A DNA stretch of 64,000 nucleotides from Flavivirga sp. 57AJ16 (GCF_028736925.1 NZ_JAQZAT010000001.1:124001-188000), one strand, 5' to 3'; positions 1-8,195 are shown, counted from the first letter of the stretch. Translations and numbers: made by a program. Notes: generated by a model from the sequence alone, not told the origin.

Positions 1-159
1 TCAGATTCTAAATCTTTTTAAATGTCTTGTACACATGATTTCAAGGGCGATAAGGACGTGGTAATTATTATCGAACACATGACCGCACTTCGACTACGCA
101 CAAGGTAGCCACATCGAAAGGTTCTTTCTTTACTTTGTTAAGAAACTTAAATTCATGAG

Positions 160-290
160 GAGGGTGTCTAAAAAGTCTTTATAATTTGATTTGTCAGGTT
201 GAGCCTGTCGAAACCGATATTGATTATCAGTAAGTTAAAAATATTTCGACAAGCTCAATATGACATCGAACTTACTTTTTAGACACCCTC
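160..290. repeat. 131-bp inverted-repeat (MITE-like) element
   Basis: The ends are perfect 17-bp inverted repeats (160-176 and 274-290, GAGGGTGTCTAAAAAGT and its complement). Inside them is a second, imperfect arm pair around TGAGCCTGTCGAAA and TTTCGACAAGCTCAA, so the whole element can fold into one long hairpin. It encodes nothing. Short non-coding elements with terminal inverted repeats of this kind are typical dispersed repeats of flavobacterial genomes. A target-site duplication is not obvious. Confidence 0.7.
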
Positions 291-301
291 TAGTTCAACT
301 A

Positions 302-340
302 ACTATTTTAAATGCGTTGTAAACAACTTTTTAAAATAGT
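302..340 (-). terminator. Putative terminator of the remB-like gene
   Basis: An 11-bp perfect stem, ACTATTTTAAA (302-312) against TTTAAAATAGT (330-340), with an inner GTTG/CAAC stem lies 7 bp past the stop of the minus-strand gene. The stem is AT-rich, so termination strength is uncertain. Confidence 0.45.
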
Positions 341-346
341 GTTTCA

Positions 347-2446
347 CTAAAAATCAAAATACCAATTAAACAAATCGGTTCTAATTCCAAAATTAAACCA
401 GACGGTATTGTTTTTAAAGGTCGCTGTCGTTTCTGCTTCTGGATTAAAATTTCTAAAACTAATATCTGTAAACACCTTTAGGTTAGATGCTGGGTTAATA
501 AGATAACCTGCTTGTAAATTACCGTTAAAAGTTTTGGTTTTTATACCTTGTCCTACTTTAACATTCGTATCAAAAGGTCTGTCATTATAATCTCTATAAA
601 CATCACCTCCATAACTAAAATTATCTGTGCCGTCATTAAAATCCAGCCCACGCACACCATAAATAAGTTTTGCATCTACAAACCAGCGTTTATAACGATA
701 ACGTCCAATCAATATGGCTTCACTAAAATTCGCACCCCATAGATGCGCCATCGGTTGGTTATTATGCGCATAGTTTAATACAATGGTATTATGCGAATAG
801 GTATAAGGCCTTACGCTGTTATATTCAAATTGCAACAACAAATTGTCCACTTTAAAAGCATTAAAATACTTAAGCCCCAATTGATAGCCAAACTTATTTT
901 TCCAACTTTTTTCACCGCCTTTAACATCACTAAGAGAAAATTCATCTAAAATAAATTGACCATATACATTGACATGATCGTTCCATTTATATTTGGCCGA
1001 TGCCCCAAGAAGTGCATTTCCTGCGCCTTGTCCTGTCTCAAACTCAATAGCTCTAAAGAATATAATGGGATTTAGATAATTAATATCAAAACCCCGGTCG
1101 TTAGAGTTGGTCCAAAGCACCGATTCGAATAACCCAATATTTAATCGTTTGGACACATTCCAACTTAAATAATGGTTTGCAATGTACTTGGTTAAAAAGG
1201 CCTTATCGGCTACAACCTCTGGTCTTACATCTTTTAACCACATCCATGTATTGGTATATTTTATTTTCCAAAACTTAGTATTTAACTTTAAAAAGGGGTG
1301 TGGACTTGTTACATCACTAAGCAATAATGACCGATACCCATCGCCTATAAAATTTTTACCATGTCCAAATTGAACATTTATAAACTTAGCTGGCGAATAG
1401 GACAAGTAAGCTTCTGCAACAGGGTAATCGTAAGAATCTGTTTTAAACCGCTTTGCAATACCTCGACCAGGAATAATTGCAGGGTCGGGACCAAAAGCCT
1501 TTAAGCTTTCTGCATATTGATTTACATATTGGGCAAATCTGCCTTGGCTTTCAAATACTGAAGTATAGAAATTAAACTTTCCCCCTAAACCTCCTTGAAC
1601 TAGAATACCTCTTGTATTATTGTATGTTGAGCTAAAATCAGCATCGGTATCTTTACCTACTTGCAAATCGAATATGGGATCTACTGTAAACCAATAATCC
1701 TTCCCTTGCAATTGTACTAAATGCTCATTCCACAGTTTTTTGCCCGCCCATGTATCTGCTTCCTTTTTTAGTTTTTCTTTTTCGGCCTTAAAATCGTAAT
1801 ATTTAGAAACCTCATCATACATAAATGGCTTTGAAGCTGTATGACTATTGGTTCCAACAAGATTCATCTGGCGATCAAACCTTGAATAATCACTATGTGT
1901 AAATGGAATGTTCAATTGACTGTTATAGGCTTTATTTTCAAAAGCCTTTAAATTGGCGTTAACTTTGTCAAACTCTGCTTTAGATTGCTGTTCTAGTTTA
2001 GATATTTTATTCTTTGTTGCTAAATCCTGCATTTTTACAGCTTGATCGACCAATGGAATTTTTATGGGCAACGCATATTGTTTGTACGTTTTTCTACTAT
2101 TATAAGTTGCTGGCTTTATCTTTGGCAACATTGAAAATACACGTTTGGTCTCTTCCTTTAGTTCTTTATAAATGGCATCGATATAAATAACCCTAAATTG
2201 TCCAACGGTATCTACTTCAAAAAGAACAACCACTTCTCCTTTATATGTCTCGTCGGATACTTTTTGAGGCACTTTGAAGTTTTTATAAATATGCTCGAAC
2301 ACATTTCTATCAAAGCAGTTTTGCAAAGAATCAATGGCGATATCGTCACAATTTGAAAAAACTGGGGGTTTTTCAACTAAAAAGGTATCTTGTGAATAAC
2401 TATGATATTGAACTAAAAGAAGCAATAGTACAATGAATCTCTTCAT
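347..2446 (-). CDS. remB: Gliding motility protein RemB-like outer-membrane protein
   Basis: A 699-residue protein with a signal peptide (MKRFIVLLLLLVQYHSYSQ). Residues about 25-130 look like a TonB C-terminal-like domain (VVVLFEVDTVGQFRVIYID). The long remainder is rich in aromatic and alternating polar residues, as expected for an outer-membrane beta-barrel, and it ends in the terminal F typical of barrels (LFNWYFDF). Length and conserved stretches (SQGRFAQY, GHGKNFIGDGYRSLL, YLSWNVSKRLNIG) match my memory of the RemB family, first described in Flavobacterium johnsoniae as needed for normal gliding on agar. It probably acts at the cell surface. It is transcribed alone towards the window edge. 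The family assignment is from recall, not a search. Confidence 0.75.
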   Translation of the reverse strand: MKRFIVLLLLLVQYHSYSQDTFLVEKPPVFSNCDDIAIDSLQNCFDRNVFEHIYKNFKVPQKVSDETYKGEVVVLFEVDTVGQFRVIYIDAIYKELKEETKRVFSMLPKIKPATYNSRKTYKQYALPIKIPLVDQAVKMQDLATKNKISKLEQQSKAEFDKVNANLKAFENKAYNSQLNIPFTHSDYSRFDRQMNLVGTNSHTASKPFMYDEVSKYYDFKAEKEKLKKEADTWAGKKLWNEHLVQLQGKDYWFTVDPIFDLQVGKDTDADFSSTYNNTRGILVQGGLGGKFNFYTSVFESQGRFAQYVNQYAESLKAFGPDPAIIPGRGIAKRFKTDSYDYPVAEAYLSYSPAKFINVQFGHGKNFIGDGYRSLLLSDVTSPHPFLKLNTKFWKIKYTNTWMWLKDVRPEVVADKAFLTKYIANHYLSWNVSKRLNIGLFESVLWTNSNDRGFDINYLNPIIFFRAIEFETGQGAGNALLGASAKYKWNDHVNVYGQFILDEFSLSDVKGGEKSWKNKFGYQLGLKYFNAFKVDNLLLQFEYNSVRPYTYSHNTIVLNYAHNNQPMAHLWGANFSEAILIGRYRYKRWFVDAKLIYGVRGLDFNDGTDNFSYGGDVYRDYNDRPFDTNVKVGQGIKTKTFNGNLQAGYLINPASNLKVFTDISFRNFNPEAETTATFKNNTVWFNFGIRTDLFNWYFDF

Positions 2447-2570
2447 GGAATGGGCTAATAATTGATTTTGTGCAGAAAGATACTATATTTTTTTAGATTG
2501 CTAAGTTAGGTATTATCCAAAAAATAAAGGCTTTTCTGTTTATTGGCCCTCTAAACAGATCACCTACAAA

Positions 2571-3203
2571 CTACCACTCGTCTTCCTGCTCTTTATCTAT
2601 CAAATAGTTTAAAAGACTTTTGTTTAAACTGTTAAGAAATGTCTCTATTTGTGATGAAACCTTTTCATAGCCTTCCTTTATTTTTCCGTCTTTGGAATAG
2701 AACTCATGTGTATTTAAACTTATTGTTTTTTGTTTTTTATCTGAAGCTGTTTTATAAGTCAATTTCACGGGTTTCAACCTATAATCACCATCTCTAAGCC
2801 TTAACTCTATAATATATGTCAGTCCTTCGCAACTGTAATCGGCCCCTTTGCCAAAACAAATGGCATTATCTGTAAAACCATGAAAACGAATTTTTTCGCT
2901 TTTCTTTGCTTTTCCGCTTTCATCTGTTTCCTCTTCTTCATAATCATCTTCTTCATAAGCATCACTACCCTTTATAATTTTATTGGTTTTATCATGGGTG
3001 AGATCTGGGTCTTTATATTTTTCATGAAACCAGTCTTCTGCTTTTGAGAGCAGCTCTTTTCTATCCATGCCTTTTACATCCACGGTAAAATGCCTAGGCA
3101 CTAGGCCCTTTTCATTATAGACAAATTTTGTGCTTCCCTTATCGCTTTGAGTATAAGAAAAAGTCGAGACTAAAATAATTATAAGTAGTACACTATTTTT
3201 CAT
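2571..3203 (-). CDS. Secreted protein, DUF4468-like
   Basis: A 210-residue protein with a cleavable signal peptide (MKNSVLLIIILVSTFSYTQ). The mature part starts with a phrase resembling DUF4468, a TBP-like-fold family common in Bacteroidota envelopes (FTVDVKGMDRKELLSKAEDW). Two very acidic patches (YEEDDYEEEETDES and the C-terminal DKEQEDEW) break up the domain. The function of the family is unknown. It lies 124 bp upstream of the remB-like gene on the same strand and could share a transcript, but the spacing is large enough for a separate promoter. Confidence 0.55.
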   Translation of the reverse strand: MKNSVLLIIILVSTFSYTQSDKGSTKFVYNEKGLVPRHFTVDVKGMDRKELLSKAEDWFHEKYKDPDLTHDKTNKIIKGSDAYEEDDYEEEETDESGKAKKSEKIRFHGFTDNAICFGKGADYSCEGLTYIIELRLRDGDYRLKPVKLTYKTASDKKQKTISLNTHEFYSKDGKIKEGYEKVSSQIETFLNSLNKSLLNYLIDKEQEDEW

Positions 3204-3591
3204 AACTGGATTTATTAAATTAAAATAACCTGGGTTTATAGAACAGTCTCTATAAATTCATTATTATTTCTGTCATTCAAATTTAACAAATAAATTCATA
3301 CAAATCCATAATACGTTTGTAATCAAAGATATTAATTCAGGAATTCCACTAGATATTAAAACAAGTCCAGCATAAGCAAGTTCATCTCGTGAAGTGGAAT
3401 TATAGCTAAATCAATATAAAATAACATGAATCTTCAGAGTAAAAAACCGAATTTCTTCATTATAAATACTCGCCGTAACTAGGCTATGCCTACGCTTTTT
3501 GCCTTGAACTTCTATTTTTTATTTCTAAATATTCTATGCCATTTTTTATCGACTTAGCTATAGGTGAAACACAAAATAAATATACGTCAAG
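3204..3591. other. Intergenic region with one copy of a 110-bp dispersed repeat
   Basis: No coding sequence is supported. Bases 3401-3510 are one copy of a repeat found again at 29871-29980. The rest is AT-rich and featureless. Confidence 0.6.
3401..3510 (+). repeat. Dispersed 110-bp repeat, copy 1
   Basis: This stretch aligns without gaps to 29871-29980 in the same orientation with about five mismatches. The core CGCCGTAACTAGGCTATGCC is followed in both copies by TACGCTTTTTGCCTTGAACT. It is non-coding. Copy 2 runs directly into what looks like an IS end, so the unit may have spread with an insertion sequence. Confidence 0.8.
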
Positions 3592-4773
3592 TTATATTAG
3601 ACTAAGATTTTGATCTAGGTCTTCAATTAAATCGTCCACATTTTCCAGCCCAATTGAAATTCGCATATCGCCCAAACTTATTCCCATGCCTTTAAACTGT
3701 TCTGGTGTTAATTCCTTTAAATAACTAATGGCAGGAGCATAAATTAAACTTTCATGTCCGCCCCAACTTACTCCAATTTGAAATAAAGATAATCCGTTAA
3801 AAAAGGCTTTTACCTTATCCAAATCATCTGTTTTTAAGCGAAAACTCATTAAGCCTCCATAACCGGTCATTTGTTTTTTTCCCAATTCATATTGTGGAAA
3901 ACTCTTTAATGCCGGGTAATTAATCTTGTCTATTTTAGGATGGTTTTCAAGAAACTGCGCTACCTTTAAAGCGCTTTTTTGGTGCTGATCCATTCTAATT
4001 TTCAAGGTTCTTAAGCTTCGAAGTAATAACCACGCTTCAAACGGTGCCATTTTTGCACCAAATAATTCAAACTCTTTAGTAAATAAGCTGTCAATATCTA
4101 CCTTAGAGCCCATAACCACGCCTGCAACCACATCACTATGTCCGCCAATGTACTTGGTGCAAGAATGGATCTCTAAATCGACACCCATTTCTAATGGTTT
4201 TTGAAAAAGGGGAGAGGACCAAGTATTGTCTATAACCGTTTTAATACCCTTTGGTTTGGCTATATGAACCACCGCTTCAATATCTTGGAGACTAAAAATA
4301 ACTGATGATGGACTCTCTAAATATATTAAGGATGTGTTAGGCTGGATTGCCTCTTTAAATTCATTGATATCTGTTCCAGAAATATAGGTTACATCAATAT
4401 CAAACTTAGGTTTAAAATAGTTTTGTAACAAATTGTTAGCTGGTCCGTATATATTTTTTATTGTTATAATATGGCTGCCCTTTTCTATGCAGGACAATAT
4501 TGAAGCGCTTATAGCTGCCATACCCGAAGCAAACAATTTAGCAGATTCTGCGCCCGAAATCTGGGCTAACTTTTCTTCTACAATTCTTACCGATGGATTA
4601 TTGCCCCTGGTGTAAATATGATTGTTTATTCGATCATCAAACGTTTTATCTGCATCGTCCCAACTTTCCATAGTAAATAAGGAATTTTGATATATGGGCG
4701 GAACAACGGCACCTTTACTATGTGCTTTTTTTCCATCGTGGGACAAAATAGTCTCAATATTCTTTTTCTTCAT
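3592..4773 (-). CDS. PLP-dependent Cys/Met metabolism enzyme (cystathionine beta-lyase/gamma-synthase family)
   Basis: A 393-residue cytosolic fold-type I PLP enzyme of the Cys/Met metabolism family, covering the full usual length. Visible family features are the YTRGNNPSVRIVEEKLA segment, the SGMAAISA phosphate-binding region, the DNTWSSP aspartate segment, and the Schiff-base lysine in SCTKYIGGHSD. The family includes cystathionine gamma-synthase, beta-lyase and methionine gamma-lyase, which cannot be separated reliably by eye. The nearest chromosomal neighbours give no pathway context. It is the last clear chromosomal gene before the accessory segment beginning near 5.1 kb. Confidence 0.85.
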   Translation of the reverse strand: MKKKNIETILSHDGKKAHSKGAVVPPIYQNSLFTMESWDDADKTFDDRINNHIYTRGNNPSVRIVEEKLAQISGAESAKLFASGMAAISASILSCIEKGSHIITIKNIYGPANNLLQNYFKPKFDIDVTYISGTDINEFKEAIQPNTSLIYLESPSSVIFSLQDIEAVVHIAKPKGIKTVIDNTWSSPLFQKPLEMGVDLEIHSCTKYIGGHSDVVAGVVMGSKVDIDSLFTKEFELFGAKMAPFEAWLLLRSLRTLKIRMDQHQKSALKVAQFLENHPKIDKINYPALKSFPQYELGKKQMTGYGGLMSFRLKTDDLDKVKAFFNGLSLFQIGVSWGGHESLIYAPAISYLKELTPEQFKGMGISLGDMRISIGLENVDDLIEDLDQNLSLI

Positions 4774-5113
4774 TAAAATTAAAAAATGAGGTTGGTGTTT
4801 TATTTTTTCTTTTGCCTATAAAAACATCCCATACCAGTTATAGCAAGTAGAGACGCTACAAAAATAATCAAAAGTGGTAGTCATTGTTAATGGCAATAAT
4901 GAATCAATCCCAAAAGTTGTGGGACTGATCCTTTTTTTAATTCAAAATGGGAAATTAAAACCTCTCTAAAACAAAAAAGCATCCCAATCTTCTTCACAGA
5001 AAAAAGGAAAGCTTCTCATTGGAATACCAAATTTTACTTTGGTAAACTACATCCCGAAGTTAATTCGGGAACAACACAACTTCTTTTAATTGCCAAAAAA
5101 AGCCCTAATTCCT

Positions 5114-5413
5114 CAGAGCTTTCTTTTTTGCAATTCTTGCGGTTTGGACGGGACTCGAACCTTATACGCTTAAGTCTTATAAAATTGGCCCCTCACCATA
5201 GTTCACATATCTTATGTTGACAATTTGTGAACTTATATATCATTTAATTTATGTCAAAATAACTTCGAACTGCAAATATATGACTTGCGACCTTCTAAAC
5301 AAATACAAATATGAATTATTTTGAAGTTTTTGGATTTATTTGTTTATTCCTTTATAACAGGGTGTATGTTTCATTTACAAATCAGAACAAACCACCTTTA
5401 CACAGAATTAAAT
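5114..5413 (+). repeat. Island-end direct repeat, copy 1 (about 300 bp)
   Basis: This matches 27580-27856 at high identity in the same orientation. Copy 1 has about 20 extra bases near 5275-5300. The shared sequence begins with the tRNA 3' remnant and continues through an inverted pair AGTTCACA..TGTGAACT (about 5200-5235) and a long AT-rich tract. It ends just before the stop of the Fur-family gene. A repeat of this kind flanking a gene block is expected for two related integrated elements. Confidence 0.8.
5140..5161 (-). repeat. tRNA-Asp 3' remnant (putative attachment site)
   Basis: On the minus strand this reads GGTTCGAGTCCCGTCCAAAC followed by CG, that is, the T-arm 3' half and acceptor 3' strand of tRNA-Asp with one mismatch to the intact gene at 51143-51216. 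Homology to the tRNA stops at the T-loop boundary, where island sequence (TTATACGC) begins. This is the geometry left by integration into a tRNA 3' end. Confidence 0.7.
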
Positions 5414-5426
5414 GTGAGCTAAGACT

Positions 5427-5801
5427 TTAAATACAGTCCTTACAGACACCTGTAAGAACACAATTTACATTTTCAACCAAGTATTTATCTGAAAGCGAAA
5501 AATTAACTTCAATTGGTAGGCATTCTATCGTTTCACATTTAGTACACCTAAAATGGAAATGGTGCATTGGTTTTTTATTTTCATCACATTTTATACACAA
5601 GGCAAAATACTGTTTACCATCTTCAGCAACAACCTTATGTAAAACCCCATCATCGCAAAAGCGATTTAAAACACGATAGATAGTCGCTCTGTTGATATCA
5701 ATGCCTATTTTCTGCTCAATTGAATCTTGGCTCATTGCTTTACCCGTATTTTCTAAAACAGCTAAAACAGCTTCTTTTGTGGGCGTATTTCTCCTTTTCA
5801 T
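5427..5801 (-). CDS. Fur-family transcriptional regulator (Zur-like)
   Basis: A 124-residue DNA-binding repressor of the Fur superfamily. The N-terminal winged helix is clear (TKEAVLAVLE, then INRATIYRVLNRFCDDGVLHKV). The dimerisation half carries HHFHF metal ligands and two CxxC pairs (CTKC and CKDC) that normally hold structural zinc, plus an additional CIKC. Zur-type members sense zinc and repress uptake genes. The gene faces the oxidoreductase operon across a 114-bp region holding three 7-1-7 inverted repeats. It is therefore likely to control both itself and the operon. Zinc specificity is inferred from family resemblance and neighbours (MerC, COG0523); iron or another metal is possible. 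Confidence 0.85.
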   Translation of the reverse strand: MKRRNTPTKEAVLAVLENTGKAMSQDSIEQKIGIDINRATIYRVLNRFCDDGVLHKVVAEDGKQYFALCIKCDENKKPMHHFHFRCTKCETIECLPIEVNFSLSDKYLVENVNCVLTGVCKDCI

Positions 5802-5808
5802 TCCTTAA

Positions 5809-5900
5809 TGCGATTTATTTGCAATAAATTACTGCGATAGTATTGCAATAATATAAAAAAATAATATATTTGCGAAACATACTAATGCGACATTTTTGCA
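5809..5900. promoter_or_regulatory. Divergent promoter with three Fur/Zur-type boxes
   Basis: Three 15-bp elements with 7-1-7 symmetry are present: TGCGATTTATTTGCA (5809-5823), TGCGATAGTATTGCA (5833-5847) and TGCGACATTTTTGCA (5886-5900). A plus-strand Bacteroidota promoter fits between them: TTG at 5843-5845, a 19-bp spacer, and TATATTTG at 5865-5872. Box 2 covers the -33 element and box 3 lies just past the expected start site. This arrangement suits repression by the adjacent Fur-family protein. Confidence 0.65.
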
Positions 5901-5915
5901 TTTAAAATAATTTTA

Positions 5916-6917
5916 ATGACTAGAAGAGAAGTAATCAAGCAAGGAAGTCTTGCTGTTCTGTCCACCACTTTACCAAACTCATTAATCGGTTTTACAAAAT
6001 TTAACGTTATGGAAAAAAATAAAAATTTTGAAGTCATCATTATTGGCGGGAGTTATGCGGGACTTTCCGCTGCTATGGCTTTAGGTCGCTCTTTGCGAAA
6101 TGTACTAATAATCGATAGTGGAAAACCCTGTAACATCCAAACACCACATTCGCATAACTTCCTGACGCAAGATGGCAAAACACCAAAAGAAATTTCCACC
6201 ATAGCCAAACAGCAGGTTGAGCAATACAACACCGTTTCTTTTTTAAATGACCTTGCCATAAATGGGCGAAAGACACCTTTAGGTTTTGAAATTAAAACAG
6301 AAAACAAAAAGGTATTTACAGCTAAAAAAATAATTCTTGCCACAGGGGTGCAGGACAAAATGCCAAACATCAAAGGATTTTCAGAGTGTTGGGGAATATC
6401 TGTGATACACTGCCCCTATTGTCACGGTTATGAACACAAAGCTGTAAAAACAGCCCTTATTGCCAATGGCGAAAGAGCTTTTCATATGGCTCCTTTAATC
6501 AATAACCTTACCGAGGATTTGACGATTTTGACCAATGGTAGCATGGATTTTGAGGAATCGCAAATTAAAAAACTCAAAGCGCATAATATAGAAGCCATCG
6601 AAAAGGAGATATTGGAATTAGAACATCACAATGGATATATCGAAAAAATAGTTTTCAAAGATGGTAGTAAAGAAAATTTCCTTGCAGCCTATGCAGCAAT
6701 TCCATTTGAACAACATACCTCAATCCCATTTGACCTAGAATGTGAATTGACCGAGCAAGGCCATATCAAAGTAGATTTTTTTCAGCAAACCACTGTTGAT
6801 GGTGTTTTCGCTTGTGGAGATAATTCCAGCCCTATGCGTTCGGTAGCATATGCGGTAGCAACCGGAAATATCGCAGGTGCTATGGTCAACAAAGAATTAT
6901 CCAGCGAACAATTTTAA
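5916..6917 (+). CDS. FAD-dependent pyridine nucleotide-disulfide oxidoreductase, thioredoxin reductase-like
   Basis: A 333-residue protein with the two-domain thioredoxin-reductase architecture. FAD binding is at IIIGGSYAGLSAAMALGRS, a CPYC redox pair lies in HCPYCHGYE, and the FAD-tail motif GVFACGDNSSP is near the C terminus. An unusual N-terminal extension (TRREVIKQGSLAVLSTTL) resembles a twin-arginine signal. Most relatives start near the internal Met at 6009 (MEKNKNFEV), so the true start could be either. It is the first gene of the operon facing the Fur-family regulator and directly behind the three operator boxes. It could keep thiols of a metal or peptide partner reduced; that role is inference. 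Confidence 0.8.
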   Translation: MTRREVIKQGSLAVLSTTLPNSLIGFTKFNVMEKNKNFEVIIIGGSYAGLSAAMALGRSLRNVLIIDSGKPCNIQTPHSHNFLTQDGKTPKEISTIAKQQVEQYNTVSFLNDLAINGRKTPLGFEIKTENKKVFTAKKIILATGVQDKMPNIKGFSECWGISVIHCPYCHGYEHKAVKTALIANGERAFHMAPLINNLTEDLTILTNGSMDFEESQIKKLKAHNIEAIEKEILELEHHNGYIEKIVFKDGSKENFLAAYAAIPFEQHTSIPFDLECELTEQGHIKVDFFQQTTVDGVFACGDNSSPMRSVAYAVATGNIAGAMVNKELSSEQF

Positions 6918-6929
6918 GTAAGATTAATT

Positions 6930-7190
6930 ATGGTTGAAGTTTTCACGACAAATATCCCCGATAAAAATCAAGCAGTTGAAATCATAGCTACTCTTGAGAA
7001 TAACTTTTCAGGATTAAAAATTAGTTTTGACATAGAACATAAAGTCATCAATTATCCTTGTGATCATAGTATACTTAGGGTTAAAGGAGATATTATTGAG
7101 ATAGACAATTTTATATCGGCTGTTAATACACTAGGCTTTGAATGTGATATTCTAGAAGATAAACTATGCAGGAAACAGAAAGTGATATGA
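6930..7190 (+). CDS. Small HMA-like protein lacking the CxxC metal site
   Basis: An 86-residue protein with the alternating strand-helix pattern of a heavy-metal-associated (ferredoxin-like) domain: VEVFTTNI, then a helix KNQAVEIIATLEN, then ISFDIEHKVINY, and a last helix FISAVNTLGFEC. The canonical loop cysteines are absent, so it would not bind metal in the classical way. Cysteines appear instead at YPCDH and near the C terminus (FECD, KLCRK). It starts 12 bp after the oxidoreductase and overlaps the methyltransferase by ATGA, indicating one operon with translational coupling. The fold is inferred from pattern only. Confidence 0.6.
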   Translation: MVEVFTTNIPDKNQAVEIIATLENNFSGLKISFDIEHKVINYPCDHSILRVKGDIIEIDNFISAVNTLGFECDILEDKLCRKQKVI

Positions 7191-7792
7191 CAGAATTTTG
7201 GGAGTCGAACTTTAAGGAAAAACAGGAAATGTGGGGCTTAAAACCTGCCAAATCTGCTTTATTGGCAAAAGATTTTTTTATTCAAAATAAAATAAAAAAT
7301 ATACTTATCCCGGGCTTTGGCTATGGACGAAATGCACAACTATTTAAGGACAATGGTTTTGAAGTGACAGGTATAGAAATATCCAGAACTGCTATTGAAT
7401 TGGCAAAAAAGCATTATGGAACTAATATGACTATATACCATGGTTCCGTGACCGATATGCCTTTTGATTCCAAAAAATACGAAGGTATTTATTGCCATGC
7501 ATTAATTCACTTATTGGATAAAAACGAAAGGAAAAAACTAATCCTGGACTGCTATGACCAACTAACAGAAGACGGGTATATGATTTTTACGACTATAACA
7601 AAAGACGCACCAAATTTCGGAAAAGGAAAACATATTGGTACAGACCGCTATGAGTTTCATAAGGGAGCCAAATTATTCTATTATGACAAGACTTCAGTAC
7701 AAGATGAGTTTGGAGAAGCTGGCCTTTTTGAGATCATTGAAATCAACGAAAATCAACCATTTTATTTGATAAAATGTAAAAAAACAAACTAA
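7187..7792 (+). CDS. Class I SAM-dependent methyltransferase
   Basis: About 201 residues with a Rossmann-type methyltransferase core: motif I ILIPGFGYGRNAQLF, the acidic end of strand 2 VTGIEIS, then GSVTDMPF and YCHALIHLL. It resembles the TehB/type-11 group and the tellurite or thiol detoxification methyltransferases. I prefer the ATG at 7187, which overlaps the preceding stop as ATGA; an in-frame ATG at 7166 would give a longer protein inside the upstream gene. The substrate is unknown. Its place in a Fur-controlled operon suggests metal or metalloid detoxification, or modification of a metal ligand. Confidence 0.75.
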   Translation: MTEFWESNFKEKQEMWGLKPAKSALLAKDFFIQNKIKNILIPGFGYGRNAQLFKDNGFEVTGIEISRTAIELAKKHYGTNMTIYHGSVTDMPFDSKKYEGIYCHALIHLLDKNERKKLILDCYDQLTEDGYMIFTTITKDAPNFGKGKHIGTDRYEFHKGAKLFYYDKTSVQDEFGEAGLFEIIEINENQPFYLIKCKKTN

Positions 7793-7804
7793 GTTATTAA
7801 TAAG

Positions 7805-8191
7805 ATGAAAATTAAAAACAATACCATTGACCTCATTGCTTTCTCAAGCTCACTAATTTGCGCCGTACATTGTGCTGCCATACCCGTAGTGCTTTCATTT
7901 TCCTCCTTGAGCAGTTTACATTTTTTGGAGAACCCGTATATAGAATGGACATTTATAAGTTTTGGTATTGTCTTTATTCTCACATCCCTTTTACCGAGTT
8001 ACAAAAAAGTACACCACCAAACAAAACCTTTACTATATGCCGCATTGGGATTTGCATTTATTGCATTGGGCAGACTGAACTTAACCGAATTATGGGAAAT
8101 CATTAATACAGTTATAGGTGCTTTTATAGTGGCTCTGGCCCATTATTTAAACTGGAAATTAGTACGAGCTAGAGGCAATCATAATCATTAA
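7805..8191 (+). CDS. MerC-family membrane protein
   Basis: A 128-residue inner-membrane protein with four predicted hydrophobic segments and the Cys/His site AVHCAAIPV in the first helix, as in MerC-domain proteins. It ends in a His-rich tail (GNHNH). MerC proteins were first described in mercury transport. In Bacteroidota, MerC-domain proteins often sit beside Fur/Zur-type regulators, which suggests another soft or borderline metal such as zinc here. It follows the methyltransferase by 12 bp and probably belongs to the same operon. Confidence 0.75.
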   Translation: MKIKNNTIDLIAFSSSLICAVHCAAIPVVLSFSSLSSLHFLENPYIEWTFISFGIVFILTSLLPSYKKVHHQTKPLLYAALGFAFIALGRLNLTELWEIINTVIGAFIVALAHYLNWKLVRARGNHNH

Positions 8192-8195
8192 CTTT

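Larger units (their letters stand above)
1..346. other. Intergenic region at window edge with repeat and terminator
   Basis: No coding sequence is recognised. The stretch holds a 131-bp inverted-repeat element (160-290) and an AT-rich hairpin (302-340) at the end of the remB-like gene. Bases 1-150 show no convincing feature. Confidence 0.6.
4774..5426. other. Intergenic region carrying a tRNA-Asp 3' fragment and an island-end repeat
   Basis: The region contains a hairpin CCCGAA/TTCGGG (5053-5069), a terminator-like AAAGCCC..GAGCTTT segment (about 5098-5124), a tRNA-Asp 3' remnant (5140-5161) and a repeat shared with 27580-27856. Bases 5059-5161 resemble the sequence just downstream of the intact tRNA-Asp gene (51065-51161). 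No coding sequence longer than about 26 codons looks credible. Confidence 0.7.

Noticed and set aside
4800-4871. Minus-strand frame from TTG 4871 encoding a short hydrophobic peptide (LIIFVASLLAITGMGCFYRQ...) just upstream of the PLP enzyme gene
   Set aside because: Only about 24 codons, non-ATG start and no visible ribosome-binding site. It could be a small membrane protein, but evidence is insufficient.
5140-5161. Second functional tRNA gene at the island left end
   Set aside because: Only the T-arm 3' half and acceptor 3' strand are present; no D-arm or anticodon arm can be found next to it.
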